The notes beneath the pieces are model-generated. The model was not told the origin of the DNA. It ran no database searches and saw nothing but the letters and a program-made list of their open reading frames with translations. A DNA stretch of 64,000 nucleotides from Clostridiales bacterium UBA2432 (lineage in GTDB: Bacteria; Bacillota; Clostridia; Lachnospirales; Vallitaleaceae). Positions 1 to 7,699 of this stretch are shown here, piece by piece (within the stretch, counting starts at the first letter, position 1; each line of letters starts with the position of its first letter). The stretch covers positions 1 to 64,000 of the forward strand of contig DDQW01000096.1 of assembly GCA_002342805.1 (NCBI GenBank), in the 5' to 3' direction. The position numbers and the translations under genes were made by a program.

Positions 1-70
1 GTCGCATTTAACAATTACCTAGTGTATAATATAAGTATTACATACATATTATATTGAAAAGGAGATGCGC

Positions 71-1018
71 ATGAATATAAAAAAATCAAGTGTGGCTATT
101 ATTGGTTGTGGCCTGGTAGGCTCGTCGACAGCGTTTTGCCTTGTAACCCAAGGTGTCTGTGATGAGATTATTATGATTGATCTTAGTCCGGAACGAGCGC
201 TTGGAGAAGTGATGGATTTGAATGATACAATCAGTTATTTAGATAGAAATGTTAAGGTGAAGGTTGGTAAATACAGTGACTGTAAAGACGTCGATATTGT
301 TGTTATTACGGCGGGAGCTCCACCTAAACCCGGGCAGACACGATTAGATATGACTGAGATCAGTGCATCGATTATGCGTTCAATTGTACCGGAGGTTATG
401 GGCAGCGGATTTGATGGTGTTTTCATCGTGGTGTCTAATCCTGTGGACATTATGGCATATCTTGTTTATCAACTTTCAGGATTGCCAAAGAATCAGGTTA
501 TAGGAACCGGAACATCTATTGATACGGCAAGACTGACAAACTTTATAGCGGAACGGATTGGTATTGACCCGCGCAATGTCCAAGCCTATGCTATGGGAGA
601 ACATGGGGATTCGTTAATGGTTCCTTGGTCGTCGGTAACGATAGCCGGCAAGGCATTTCATGATGTCATACAAGACAATCCGGATATGTTGCAAGACTTA
701 GATTTACAAGACCTTGTTTACCAAACAACTCGAGAAGGATGGGAGATTTATAACCGAAAGGGAACGACATATTATGGTGTGGCATCAGCGTGTGTGCGAA
801 TTATAAAGTGTGTATTATATGATGAAAACCGGATCATTCCTGTCTCGGCCCTATTGGAAGGTGAATATGGTGAAACGGATGTGTATGCAGGAGTTCCCTG
901 TATATTGAACAAATCCGGTGCCAGTGATATCCTTGAAATTCATATGAATGAAGAGGAACAAGAAGCGTTTAAAAAGTCTACAGACCAAATGCGTGAATAT
1001 ATTCAGCGTATCTCATAA
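71..1018 (+). CDS. ldh: L-lactate dehydrogenase / malate dehydrogenase family protein
   Basis: NAD-dependent 2-hydroxyacid dehydrogenase of the LDH/MDH superfamily, probably reducing pyruvate to L-lactate to regenerate NAD in fermentation. Visible are the N-terminal glycine motif GCGLVGSS (12-19), Asp37 that favours NAD over NADP, the active-loop Arg91 in KPGQTR, the Asp/Arg pair in TSIDTARL, and the catalytic His in GEHGDS. At about 315 residues it has the usual family length. The start is taken at 71, not the in-frame ATG at 65, because AAGGAG at 58-64 is correctly spaced only for 71. Oddity: the residue that sets substrate specificity (Gln in LDH, Arg in MDH) is Pro85, so the exact 2-oxoacid is uncertain. 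A weak promoter with TATAAT at 25-30 lies upstream. Family certain, substrate inferred. Confidence 0.85.
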   Translation: MNIKKSSVAIIGCGLVGSSTAFCLVTQGVCDEIIMIDLSPERALGEVMDLNDTISYLDRNVKVKVGKYSDCKDVDIVVITAGAPPKPGQTRLDMTEISASIMRSIVPEVMGSGFDGVFIVVSNPVDIMAYLVYQLSGLPKNQVIGTGTSIDTARLTNFIAERIGIDPRNVQAYAMGEHGDSLMVPWSSVTIAGKAFHDVIQDNPDMLQDLDLQDLVYQTTREGWEIYNRKGTTYYGVASACVRIIKCVLYDENRIIPVSALLEGEYGETDVYAGVPCILNKSGASDILEIHMNEEEQEAFKKSTDQMREYIQRIS

Positions 1019-1034
1019 GAGGAGATGAAGCCGT

Positions 1035-1883
1035 ATGGCAAAAATGTTGTCGAATAATGAAATCAAAAAATTCATACGTGCAGTTCGTTCCATGAAAAGT
1101 GATGATATAACCACAACAGAACTGGATTATGAAGAAGTCCGTCAAGCCCTTATCCAGTCTCCCGAACTTTTAGAATTATTAGATATGTCTATGGAGGACA
1201 CTTCGCTAAAACTAGATGGTCACAAGCAATACTATTTAGAGGATGATCTTGGGCGAGTTTATATTGATGATAAAAATGCACCATTAATGCTAATCGCTTT
1301 AAGTGCAGGACACTATGAACCTCAAAGTTTTAAGAAAAAAATGCGTTCACTTTTTAAGCAGTTAAATGCGTGGATAAAAAATCAAACCCATAAAAAACGC
1401 ATTAAGCGTCTAACGATTGGTTCAATTAAGCATACCGTTAAAAATATTGATCAAGTCTATTTGAATATGCGAAGTGATATTCTTAAGTTGGGTGAACACT
1501 ATTCGCCTAAGTTGATTGAATTGCTTCTTTTGCTTCCGGATCTTTTGGTATATCTCATCAAGTTTGTTGCATCAGAACAAGTATCCATTAAGACAAAAAC
1601 CAAGCTTCTTGCAGCAATCATGTATATTGTGGTTCCTTTTGATGTATTGCCTGAAGGACTTATGGGACCCCTTGGCTATGTTGATGATGTTTATCTAGCA
1701 TTGCATATCTGCATTTCCGTTCTTTTTGATTCAGAGATTTCCAAAGAAATGCTTCGAAACCATTGGCCGGGAGATGTGCAACAGATTACAAAGCTACATG
1801 GATATTATCATGATCTGAGTTTAATCTTAGGAAAAGACATTAAAGGAATTATCAAACGTTTCATCAAGAAGGGGCATAAGTAA
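1035..1883 (+). CDS. YkvA/DUF1232-domain protein
   Basis: 282-residue protein of unknown function. The C-terminal half holds the DUF1232 (YkvA) signature: a hydrophobic helix followed by VVPFDVLPEGLMGPLGYVDD, matching the family pattern of Pro-Asp-x-x-Pro then Gly-Tyr/Leu-x-Asp-Asp. The N-terminal ~110 residues are charged and not recognised. A good AGGAG ribosome site precedes ATG 1035, 16 bases after the ldh stop, and its TAA overlaps the ATG of the next gene (TAATG), so translation of the two is probably coupled. Likely membrane associated. The family has no established biochemical role, so none is given here. Confidence 0.7.
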   Translation: MAKMLSNNEIKKFIRAVRSMKSDDITTTELDYEEVRQALIQSPELLELLDMSMEDTSLKLDGHKQYYLEDDLGRVYIDDKNAPLMLIALSAGHYEPQSFKKKMRSLFKQLNAWIKNQTHKKRIKRLTIGSIKHTVKNIDQVYLNMRSDILKLGEHYSPKLIELLLLLPDLLVYLIKFVASEQVSIKTKTKLLAAIMYIVVPFDVLPEGLMGPLGYVDDVYLALHICISVLFDSEISKEMLRNHWPGDVQQITKLHGYYHDLSLILGKDIKGIIKRFIKKGHK

Positions 1884-2272
1884 TGGAAACTTTTCGTTTT
1901 TCGTGGAAATATTTTATCATCGCAATAGGACTTCTGGGTCTTGAGATCTTCATAGCACTTTTTGTACATGATGACTTCATTAGGCCCTATGTGGGCGATG
2001 TATTGATTATGTTTTTAATGTACAGTTTTATTAAAGCTTTTACGGGCAGACCGACACGAAGGTTACCCTATTATCTTTTTGCATTTGCGGTTATTGTTGA
2101 GTTATTACAACTATTTCAACTCACTAATTTACTTGGCTTGCAAGAAAATATCTTTGTTGCAACAATTTTGGGTAGTGTGTTTGAATTTCGAGATATTATA
2201 AGTTATTTTGTTGGAATGTTATTACTATTAGGGTATGAACAGGCTTTAAGAAAAGATATTTCCTACTTATAA
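1883..2272 (+). CDS. DUF2809 family small membrane protein
   Basis: 129-residue protein with about four hydrophobic segments. The central VVELLQLFQL-type segment followed by a second hydrophobic pair resembles the DUF2809 family of small integral membrane proteins. The start overlaps the stop of the preceding YkvA-type gene, indicating co-translation. No catalytic residues are evident. Function unknown; I offer only membrane location and family resemblance. Confidence 0.6.
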   Translation: METFRFSWKYFIIAIGLLGLEIFIALFVHDDFIRPYVGDVLIMFLMYSFIKAFTGRPTRRLPYYLFAFAVIVELLQLFQLTNLLGLQENIFVATILGSVFEFRDIISYFVGMLLLLGYEQALRKDISYL

Positions 2273-2288
2273 TACGTGGAGGTAGTCA

Positions 2289-3041
2289 ATGGTTGTCATT
2301 TATTTTTCAGGAACAGGCAATAGTTGTTTCGCTGCGAATTATTTTGCTAAATCTATGGAGTGCGATTGTTACAGTATTGAGCAAGAGCTTGATTTTGATG
2401 CTATAATGGCATCGAATCACACGCTTGCTTTTTTTTATCCTGTATACTGTTCAAATGTTCCGATGATTATGCGTCGATTCGTAGAAAAATATCGAAAACA
2501 ATTATCTGGAAAACAATTGTTTTTGTTTTGTACGCAAATGATTTTTTCTGGTGATGGAGCACGGGTGTTTACTGATTTACTGAAGGGAATAGATGTTCAA
2601 GTAATCTATGCAAGACATTTGAATATGCCTAATAATATCTGTAACCTGTCCTTTCTGCCGGTTAAAAATCATCCGCATATAGATAAACAAATCGAAAAAG
2701 TAAAGCGAGTGATTGAGAAAGACGTACAAGCAATACGTACAAAACATATTCGGCGCCAAGGGTTTAATCCGATTTCTAAATATTTAGGCTTTTTGACGCA
2801 GCGTTCCTATCTAGGACCGTTAGAAGAAAAAGCGCAAAAGGATGTGCGTGTTCGTGAGACCTGCATTCAATGCGGTCTTTGTGTTAAGATCTGTCCAATG
2901 AACAATTTGACGTTAACTCCGGAAGGTATTCAACAAAAAGGCCAATGTACACTCTGTTATCGTTGTGTTAACCGGTGTCCAAAGGGCTCTATTACAGTGC
3001 TTATTCATAGCGAAGTTAAGCGCCAATATAAAGGTATATAA
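2289..3041 (+). CDS. EFR1 family flavodoxin/ferredoxin fusion protein
   Basis: 250-residue electron-transfer protein typical of strict anaerobes. The N-terminus MVVIYFSGTGNS is the FMN phosphate-binding loop of a flavodoxin-like domain (about 1-150). The C-terminus has two [4Fe-4S] motifs of the CxxCxxCxxxCP type, first at CIQCGLCVKICP and then at CTLCYRCVNRCP. This order defines the EFR1 family. Partners and substrate are unknown. GGAGG precedes the start. It probably belongs to the upstream transcription unit, since the gap is only 16 bases; the next gene has its own promoter. Confidence 0.85.
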   Translation: MVVIYFSGTGNSCFAANYFAKSMECDCYSIEQELDFDAIMASNHTLAFFYPVYCSNVPMIMRRFVEKYRKQLSGKQLFLFCTQMIFSGDGARVFTDLLKGIDVQVIYARHLNMPNNICNLSFLPVKNHPHIDKQIEKVKRVIEKDVQAIRTKHIRRQGFNPISKYLGFLTQRSYLGPLEEKAQKDVRVRETCIQCGLCVKICPMNNLTLTPEGIQQKGQCTLCYRCVNRCPKGSITVLIHSEVKRQYKGI

Positions 3042-3065
3042 TGAATAGAAAAAACAGTAGGACTA

Positions 3066-3094
3066 TTGTACTGTTCCGGCACATGCTTTATAAT
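3066..3094 (+). promoter_or_regulatory. sigma-A-type promoter for the GGDEF gene
   Basis: TTGTAC (3066-3071), a 17-base spacer, then TATAAT (3089-3094). It lies just after a short inverted repeat, AACAGTA/TACTGTT (3053-3075), which partly overlaps the -35 element and could be an operator. Pattern match only. Confidence 0.6.
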
Positions 3095-3148
3095 AGATTT
3101 TGAAGCCTTGTAATCTGTTGAGAGAGTGTGGTTAGGACTGTGCGGAAA

Positions 3149-4231
3149 ATGGAAAAAGCTAAACCGAGTCGTTTGGATTATAAGATAAATGAAGACAATA
3201 TATCTGCGCTAAGAACGATTGTTATTGTGATTTTGGTCGTTGTGACAATTCAAACGATTGTTTATTTAAGTTTTGCGCAAATTTCATTTGGCATAGATAT
3301 TATTGGAGTAAAAATAGCCCTTATTTTCTTGGGAGGACTATTGTTGTTTTCTTTTGCTAAGATAAAGACAACAAGTTCTTTTTTTAAGAAATATTCAGAA
3401 GTTTACATAGGTGGAATTATTTTTGTGATTTTAAGTATGTCCATTATAAATACGTTTTTTGCACAAGATATTAGTTCAGACATTAGTATTTATATTTTGG
3501 TTTTATTTTCAGTCATTGGTGCAGTTAGGATTCGTCCAAAAACTATTAGTATTATTCTTGTAACAAGTTATGGTATATTTTTTGTGGGAATGCCTTTCTT
3601 TCAATTAAATACATCGTTTCTTGTGCCTCATATTATTAACGGACTGATAATTAATATTATTGCATTTTTTATCTCACGGATGCTATATCGTTATGCAGTT
3701 GCATATGTTTATGATAAAGCAGAAATTGAAAAAAAGAACGAAGAGCTAAAATGCTTATCTGAGAGGGATGACTTAACAGGCCTTTATAATCAGCGTATGA
3801 TCAATCATTATATAGAAAAATATATAGAAGAAGTTGAGTTATCGGGAGAAAATCTGTTTTTAGGAGTTATTGATTTAGATGGATTCAAAAAAATCAATGA
3901 TAATTACGGACATGCGTATGGAGATAAAGTGTTGTGTTGTATTGCAAACATAATTCAAGAAAATATGACAAAAGCGGAGTTCTTGGGACGCTATGGTGGC
4001 GATGAATTTCTTCTTATGTTTAAAGGTATTGAGACAGATGAAGTCAGTGAAATAATGGAAAATGTATTAATCGAACTAAATAAAGTGGAGTTTAAAAGAG
4101 ATAAACTTACATTTAGCTGTGGAGTTGCAAAATGGCAAGGAGAATCAAAAAGAGATTTGTTTTGTAAAGCAGATGAATATATGTATCAAATCAAAAATTC
4201 GGGTAAGAATGGTGTCCTAACAATAGGATGA
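3149..4231 (+). CDS. membrane-bound diguanylate cyclase (GGDEF)
   Basis: Makes the second messenger cyclic di-GMP from two GTP. The N-terminal ~200 residues carry about six hydrophobic segments forming a membrane sensor of unrecognised type, followed by a short coiled segment and a GGDEF domain with DDLTGLYNQR at its start, DLDGFKKINDNYGHAYGD, and the active-site RYGGDEF intact, so the enzyme should be active. No EAL domain is present. The start is uncertain: ATG 3149 is preferred, but GTG 3128 is in frame and neither has a strong ribosome site. The ABC-F promoter begins four bases after the stop codon. Confidence 0.82.
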   Translation: MEKAKPSRLDYKINEDNISALRTIVIVILVVVTIQTIVYLSFAQISFGIDIIGVKIALIFLGGLLLFSFAKIKTTSSFFKKYSEVYIGGIIFVILSMSIINTFFAQDISSDISIYILVLFSVIGAVRIRPKTISIILVTSYGIFFVGMPFFQLNTSFLVPHIINGLIINIIAFFISRMLYRYAVAYVYDKAEIEKKNEELKCLSERDDLTGLYNQRMINHYIEKYIEEVELSGENLFLGVIDLDGFKKINDNYGHAYGDKVLCCIANIIQENMTKAEFLGRYGGDEFLLMFKGIETDEVSEIMENVLIELNKVEFKRDKLTFSCGVAKWQGESKRDLFCKADEYMYQIKNSGKNGVLTIG

Positions 4232-4234
4232 TTA

Positions 4235-4263
4235 TTGACATATATTCATTAAAATGCTAAAAT
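4235..4263 (+). promoter_or_regulatory. near-consensus promoter for the ABC-F leader
   Basis: TTGACA at 4235-4240, a 17-base spacer, and TAAAAT at 4258-4263. This is one of the best promoters in the window. Transcription would start near 4270, about 20 bases before the leader ORF at 4291, leaving a leader of about 240 bases before the ABC-F start. Confidence 0.8.
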
Positions 4264-4290
4264 TATAAAAAATGAAAACAGGAGAAAACA

Positions 4291-4383
4291 ATGCAAATAG
4301 AGCGTAGAAGAAGTATACAATTAGACAGAAGCCCTCTTGCAGCAGCCGGAATTGTACATGGCTATGCAAACTTACGGGAGTAG
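4291..4383 (+). CDS. 30-codon leader peptide of the ABC-F gene
   Basis: Small ORF directly downstream of a strong promoter, with a good ribosome site (AGGAG about 6 bases before ATG 4291). It encodes 30 residues, rich in Arg at the start (MQIERRRS) and ending GYANLRE, with TAG at 4381-4383. The stop codon overlaps the left arm of the downstream terminator-like stem, so a ribosome stalled near the end would mask that arm. Short leader ORFs of this kind are known upstream of inducible ABC-F, MLS and phenicol resistance genes. Translation and stalling are inferred. Confidence 0.65.
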   Translation: MQIERRRSIQLDRSPLAAAGIVHGYANLRE

Positions 4384-4465
4384 TCTGTCCATTTTTCTTC
4401 GCGATCATAGTACTCAAGTGAGCGTAAGGCAGACTGTTTCCTAAGAATGGGCAGGCTGTTTTTTT
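4371..4465 (+). promoter_or_regulatory. putative ribosome-mediated attenuator of the ABC-F operon
   Basis: Competing RNA stems can be read. AGTCTGTCC (4382-4390) can pair with GGGCAGGCT (4449-4457), which is followed by G and seven T (4459-4465): a terminator-like stem. The same left arm can pair with GGCAGACT (4428-4435), a near-repeat of the right arm with no T-run. CTTACG (4371-4376), in the last leader codons, can pair with CGTAAG (4423-4428), excluding the other two. This mutually exclusive set, overlapping the end of the leader ORF, is the layout of a transcription attenuator. The terminator stem spans a long loop, so folding energy needs computing. Confidence 0.55.
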
Positions 4466-4507
4466 GTACGCAAAATAATATAATTATTTGAAGAAAGAGG
4501 TATTATA

Positions 4508-6379
4508 ATGATCGATATTACGATAAATTCAATTGGAAAAACATACTTTGGTAATCCTGTTTTCACAGATGTTTCATTAGAAGTAAAAGAAGGTGAATGT
4601 GTTGGCTTGCTCGGTGATAACGGAACCGGCAAAACAACAATTTTTAAAATGATTATCGGGGAAGAAAAACAAGATTATGGGGATATATTTATTCGCAGTG
4701 GGCTTAAGATTGGCTATTTTCGGCAGCAAGTTGTGACCTACCATAACAAAACGGTTATGGGGGTTTTGTATGAGGCGTTTGAAGATGTATTGGCTATTCA
4801 AGTCGCCATGCATGGTATTCAACAGCAACTGGAAAAGGAACAGAATATTGAAGAAAACATTCAAAAATTAGGTCGTTTACAAGTTCAATATGAAGCAATG
4901 AATGGCTACGATATGGATGAAAAAATGTCCAAAATCAAAGTAGGTATGAAATTGGAAGACTTGCTTGAACAGGACTATAATACTTTAAGTGGTGGTGAAC
5001 AAATGCGTGTGGCATTAGCCAAGTTACTATTGGAAAATCCAGATGTTTTGTTATTGGATGAGCCGACCAACCATCTTGATATTGAAACCAGTCAATGGCT
5101 TGAAGCATATTTAAAAGCATACAAAGGGGCCATACTTATTGTCTCTCATGACCGGTATTTTTTAGATCAAGTTATGGAAAAAGCCTATGAGATTAAGAGT
5201 GGGAAAACAGAGGTGTATTATGGGAACTACTCGGATTATCTTGTGGAGCGAAAAGAACGCTATGACAATCAGTTAAAGCACTATGAAGTGCATCAAAAGA
5301 AAAAGAAACAACTTGAAGATGCGGCAAAGCAGATGCGAATATGGGCAAATCAAGGGGATAATGAAAAGATGTACAAAAGGGCACAGGCCATGGAAAAACG
5401 TATTGAGCGCATGGATAAGATAGATAAGCCTGTTGAAGATACCAATCACATGAAATTGGCCTTTGATAAGGGTGTTAGAGCAGGTAAACGAATGCTAAAT
5501 CTTGAAGACTATACTGTAAAAATAGGGGAACGTGTCTTAATCCAAGACGGAAACTTGCAAATCACTGCCGGTGAACGTATAGGACTTATCGGAGATAATG
5601 GCTGTGGAAAGACAACTTTGATTAAGGGACTCATCGATTCAGATCGGGTCAATCCAAGTGCAAAAATCGGATATCTTGAGCAAAATATTACCTTTGAAAC
5701 CGAAGAAATGACGACATTAGATACATTACGACACTACCATCCCATGGAGGAGACAGCACTTCGCAGAACATTAGCCAAGTACGAGTTTAAAGGTGAAGAT
5801 GTCTTTAAACGTGTCGCGACATTATCGGGTGGTGAAAGGGTTCGATTGATGCTATGCATTCTTGTTCTTTCAAAGGTGAATTTTATGTTGCTCGATGAAC
5901 CGACCAACCACATTGATATTAAGACAAAAGAAGTCTTAGAAAAAGCCTTATCCGATTTTGAAGGAACCTTGATGTTTATTAGTCATGATCGGTATTTTTT
6001 AAATCAATTGGCAGATAGAATCGTTGAGATTCGAGAACAAAAACTCATCTCATATGTTGGCAACTATGAGTATTATAAGCAAGAGCGCCAAAAAGAAAAA
6101 ATCGCTAAGACGAATACGGAAAATCAAAGAATTGAATTAAAAAGTAGCCCCAAAAAAGAAATGCATGACCAACCCAAAAAACAAAAAGGAAATCCGTGGA
6201 AAATTAAAGAGCTTGAAGAAAATATTGTAGATAAAGAGGAAGAAATCGACAAACTAAAACAGACCTTAGAAAATGTTGGAGCCAATTATGAAAAAGTCAT
6301 AAACATTAACGCACAATTAAATGAGGCCCAAGAGCAATTAGAGGCAATGATGGAAATTTATTTTGAAGCGATTGAATAA
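4508..6379 (+). CDS. ABC-F family ATPase, likely ribosome-protection type
   Basis: Soluble protein of 623 residues with two ABC ATPase domains and no membrane segments: the ABC-F class that acts in the ribosomal E site. Each half has Walker A (GDNGTGKTT near 37; GDNGCGKTT in the second half), an LSGGE signature and LLDEPTNHLDI or LLDEPTNHIDI. The inter-domain linker (about 245-320), which reaches toward the peptidyl-transferase centre in this class, is Lys/Glu rich. The C-terminal ~60 residues form a charged coiled coil. It resembles the YdiF/Uup branch; the subfamily cannot be settled by eye. The leader ORF and attenuator upstream favour an antibiotic-inducible protection role over a housekeeping one. 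The MerR-methyltransferase gene follows after 31 bases. Confidence 0.85.
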   Translation: MIDITINSIGKTYFGNPVFTDVSLEVKEGECVGLLGDNGTGKTTIFKMIIGEEKQDYGDIFIRSGLKIGYFRQQVVTYHNKTVMGVLYEAFEDVLAIQVAMHGIQQQLEKEQNIEENIQKLGRLQVQYEAMNGYDMDEKMSKIKVGMKLEDLLEQDYNTLSGGEQMRVALAKLLLENPDVLLLDEPTNHLDIETSQWLEAYLKAYKGAILIVSHDRYFLDQVMEKAYEIKSGKTEVYYGNYSDYLVERKERYDNQLKHYEVHQKKKKQLEDAAKQMRIWANQGDNEKMYKRAQAMEKRIERMDKIDKPVEDTNHMKLAFDKGVRAGKRMLNLEDYTVKIGERVLIQDGNLQITAGERIGLIGDNGCGKTTLIKGLIDSDRVNPSAKIGYLEQNITFETEEMTTLDTLRHYHPMEETALRRTLAKYEFKGEDVFKRVATLSGGERVRLMLCILVLSKVNFMLLDEPTNHIDIKTKEVLEKALSDFEGTLMFISHDRYFLNQLADRIVEIREQKLISYVGNYEYYKQERQKEKIAKTNTENQRIELKSSPKKEMHDQPKKQKGNPWKIKELEENIVDKEEEIDKLKQTLENVGANYEKVININAQLNEAQEQLEAMMEIYFEAIE

Positions 6380-6410
6380 AACAATGTAAAGTAACAAGGG
6401 GGGGCATACA

Positions 6411-7631
6411 TTGAAAATTGGCGAATTTGCAAAGATCAACAAGACGACCATTGATACAATTAGGCATTACATGGACATGTCTATTCTTAATCCGGATAAA
6501 AATGGGACCTATTATGATTTTGATGACCATGCCCAGAAGGATTACGAAACGATTATCGCTTTAAAGCAACTAGGATTTTCCATAAGTGAAATACAAACCT
6601 TGATGCTATTTGAGCGCATTGGCAAGTATACCGGGTATAATCAACGTAAAACCTATAAGGCTTTTTACAAGAATAAATTACAATGGATTCATGATGAGTT
6701 AAATCGTTTGAAGACAATGCAAGAAAAATTAGAAGATGCCATTGATGCCATGCCTGAGAATAATGAAGAAGATTCACGTGTGGCTGGGGCGCCATTAGAT
6801 GCCTTGTCTATGTTGTTTTGCAAAAAATGTCAACAAGCCTATAGGTTGATTGATGGCCATGTGGATCAAGGTGAAGTTCTTAATGGAATAATGACCTGTT
6901 CTTGTGGTGAACGATTAATCATACATGAAGGTATTGTTTATGGAGAAGGGGCATTAAATTCAAGTGAAGCTTTTGTCTTTGATGATACATTTATCGAGGA
7001 CTATGTGCAGACAACCCACATTGATTACTTGAAAAACTTACATCTAACATTACAGTGGGCTAGAAATCATAGTATTTTTAAAAATGCAGATAAAGGAAGC
7101 GTTTTAGAATTGGGTTCTGGGCGTGGTTTTTTTCTGAGAAATATGATTGAAATGATACCTAAGCATTCTGTATATATTGCGGTTGATCATAACCCCAACG
7201 CCCATCAGTGGCTTAAGAAAGATTTGGCTAATGCTGGGGAGAATCTTAAGATTCTCTGCTTGTGTTGTGATTTTAACGAGATTCCATTGCAAGAATATTC
7301 GATTGACTACTTAATTGATGCAACCGGAAGTACAAACTATGCCTTCGACCATAGTGATTTTTTAATGGATTCAATTGTAACTCTTTTGAAACAAACATGT
7401 CTATATCAAGGGCATTTCCTGCTGTTTGAAAACTTTTCTCTAAATACCTTGATTCCAAAGGATAGGAGAAAATGGTTTCAAAAGGAAGGCGTTCAAGACG
7501 AACTTTCAAAGTTGGGCTTTAAATGTATGCGCGACTATGACACTCAACTCATTTCGGAAGGAGGGCCTAGAGAAGATTTTTTTGTTAAAGGTGAACAAAT
7601 ATATAATTATTTATATATAGGAAAACTTTAA
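6411..7631 (+). CDS. MerR / zinc-ribbon / SAM-dependent methyltransferase fusion
   Basis: 406-residue three-domain protein. Residues 1-75 form a MerR-type winged helix (MKIGEFAKINKTTIDTIRHY), followed by the dimerisation coiled coil (about 80-122). Residues 137-165 have CKKC (Cys137, Cys140) and CSC (Cys163, Cys165), then an IxxGI-type strand, like the small zinc ribbons that precede some class I methyltransferases. From about 190 there is a class I SAM-binding fold with LELGSGRGFF near 231 and acidic IAVDHN after strand 2. The start is TTG at 6411 behind a strong AAGGGGG site. Co-transcribed with the ABC-F gene (31-base gap). The MFS gene promoter 60 bases downstream has MerR-type geometry and is the obvious target. 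Whether the methyltransferase half is catalytic or only a ligand sensor is unknown. Confidence 0.82.
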   Translation: MKIGEFAKINKTTIDTIRHYMDMSILNPDKNGTYYDFDDHAQKDYETIIALKQLGFSISEIQTLMLFERIGKYTGYNQRKTYKAFYKNKLQWIHDELNRLKTMQEKLEDAIDAMPENNEEDSRVAGAPLDALSMLFCKKCQQAYRLIDGHVDQGEVLNGIMTCSCGERLIIHEGIVYGEGALNSSEAFVFDDTFIEDYVQTTHIDYLKNLHLTLQWARNHSIFKNADKGSVLELGSGRGFFLRNMIEMIPKHSVYIAVDHNPNAHQWLKKDLANAGENLKILCLCCDFNEIPLQEYSIDYLIDATGSTNYAFDHSDFLMDSIVTLLKQTCLYQGHFLLFENFSLNTLIPKDRRKWFQKEGVQDELSKLGFKCMRDYDTQLISEGGPREDFFVKGEQIYNYLYIGKL

Positions 7632-7638
7632 ATAACTC

Positions 7639-7669
7639 TTGTCGTTGGGTGGACACCACATAGTATACT
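7639..7669 (+). promoter_or_regulatory. MerR-type promoter/operator of the MFS gene
   Basis: TTGTCG (7639-7644) and TATACT (7664-7669) are separated by 19 bases instead of 17. The spacer holds the perfect dyad GTGG-ACA-CCAC (7649-7659), whose centre at 7654 is exactly the centre of the spacer. Overlong spacers with a centred dyad are the hallmark of promoters that MerR-family activators open by untwisting DNA. A MerR-family gene ends only 8 bases upstream. Confidence 0.7.
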
Positions 7670-7699
7670 TTCTCTATAGTAGTTGAAAGGAGAATGTAT

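Noticed and set aside
3053..3075. Hairpin AACAGTA/TACTGTT after the EFR1 gene as a terminator
   Set aside because: There is no T-run, and the right arm overlaps a -35 box; an operator is more plausible.
4508..6379. ABC-F gene as an ABC exporter
   Set aside because: Two ATPase domains are present with no membrane segments in the protein or a partner permease; this is the ABC-F ribosome-acting class.
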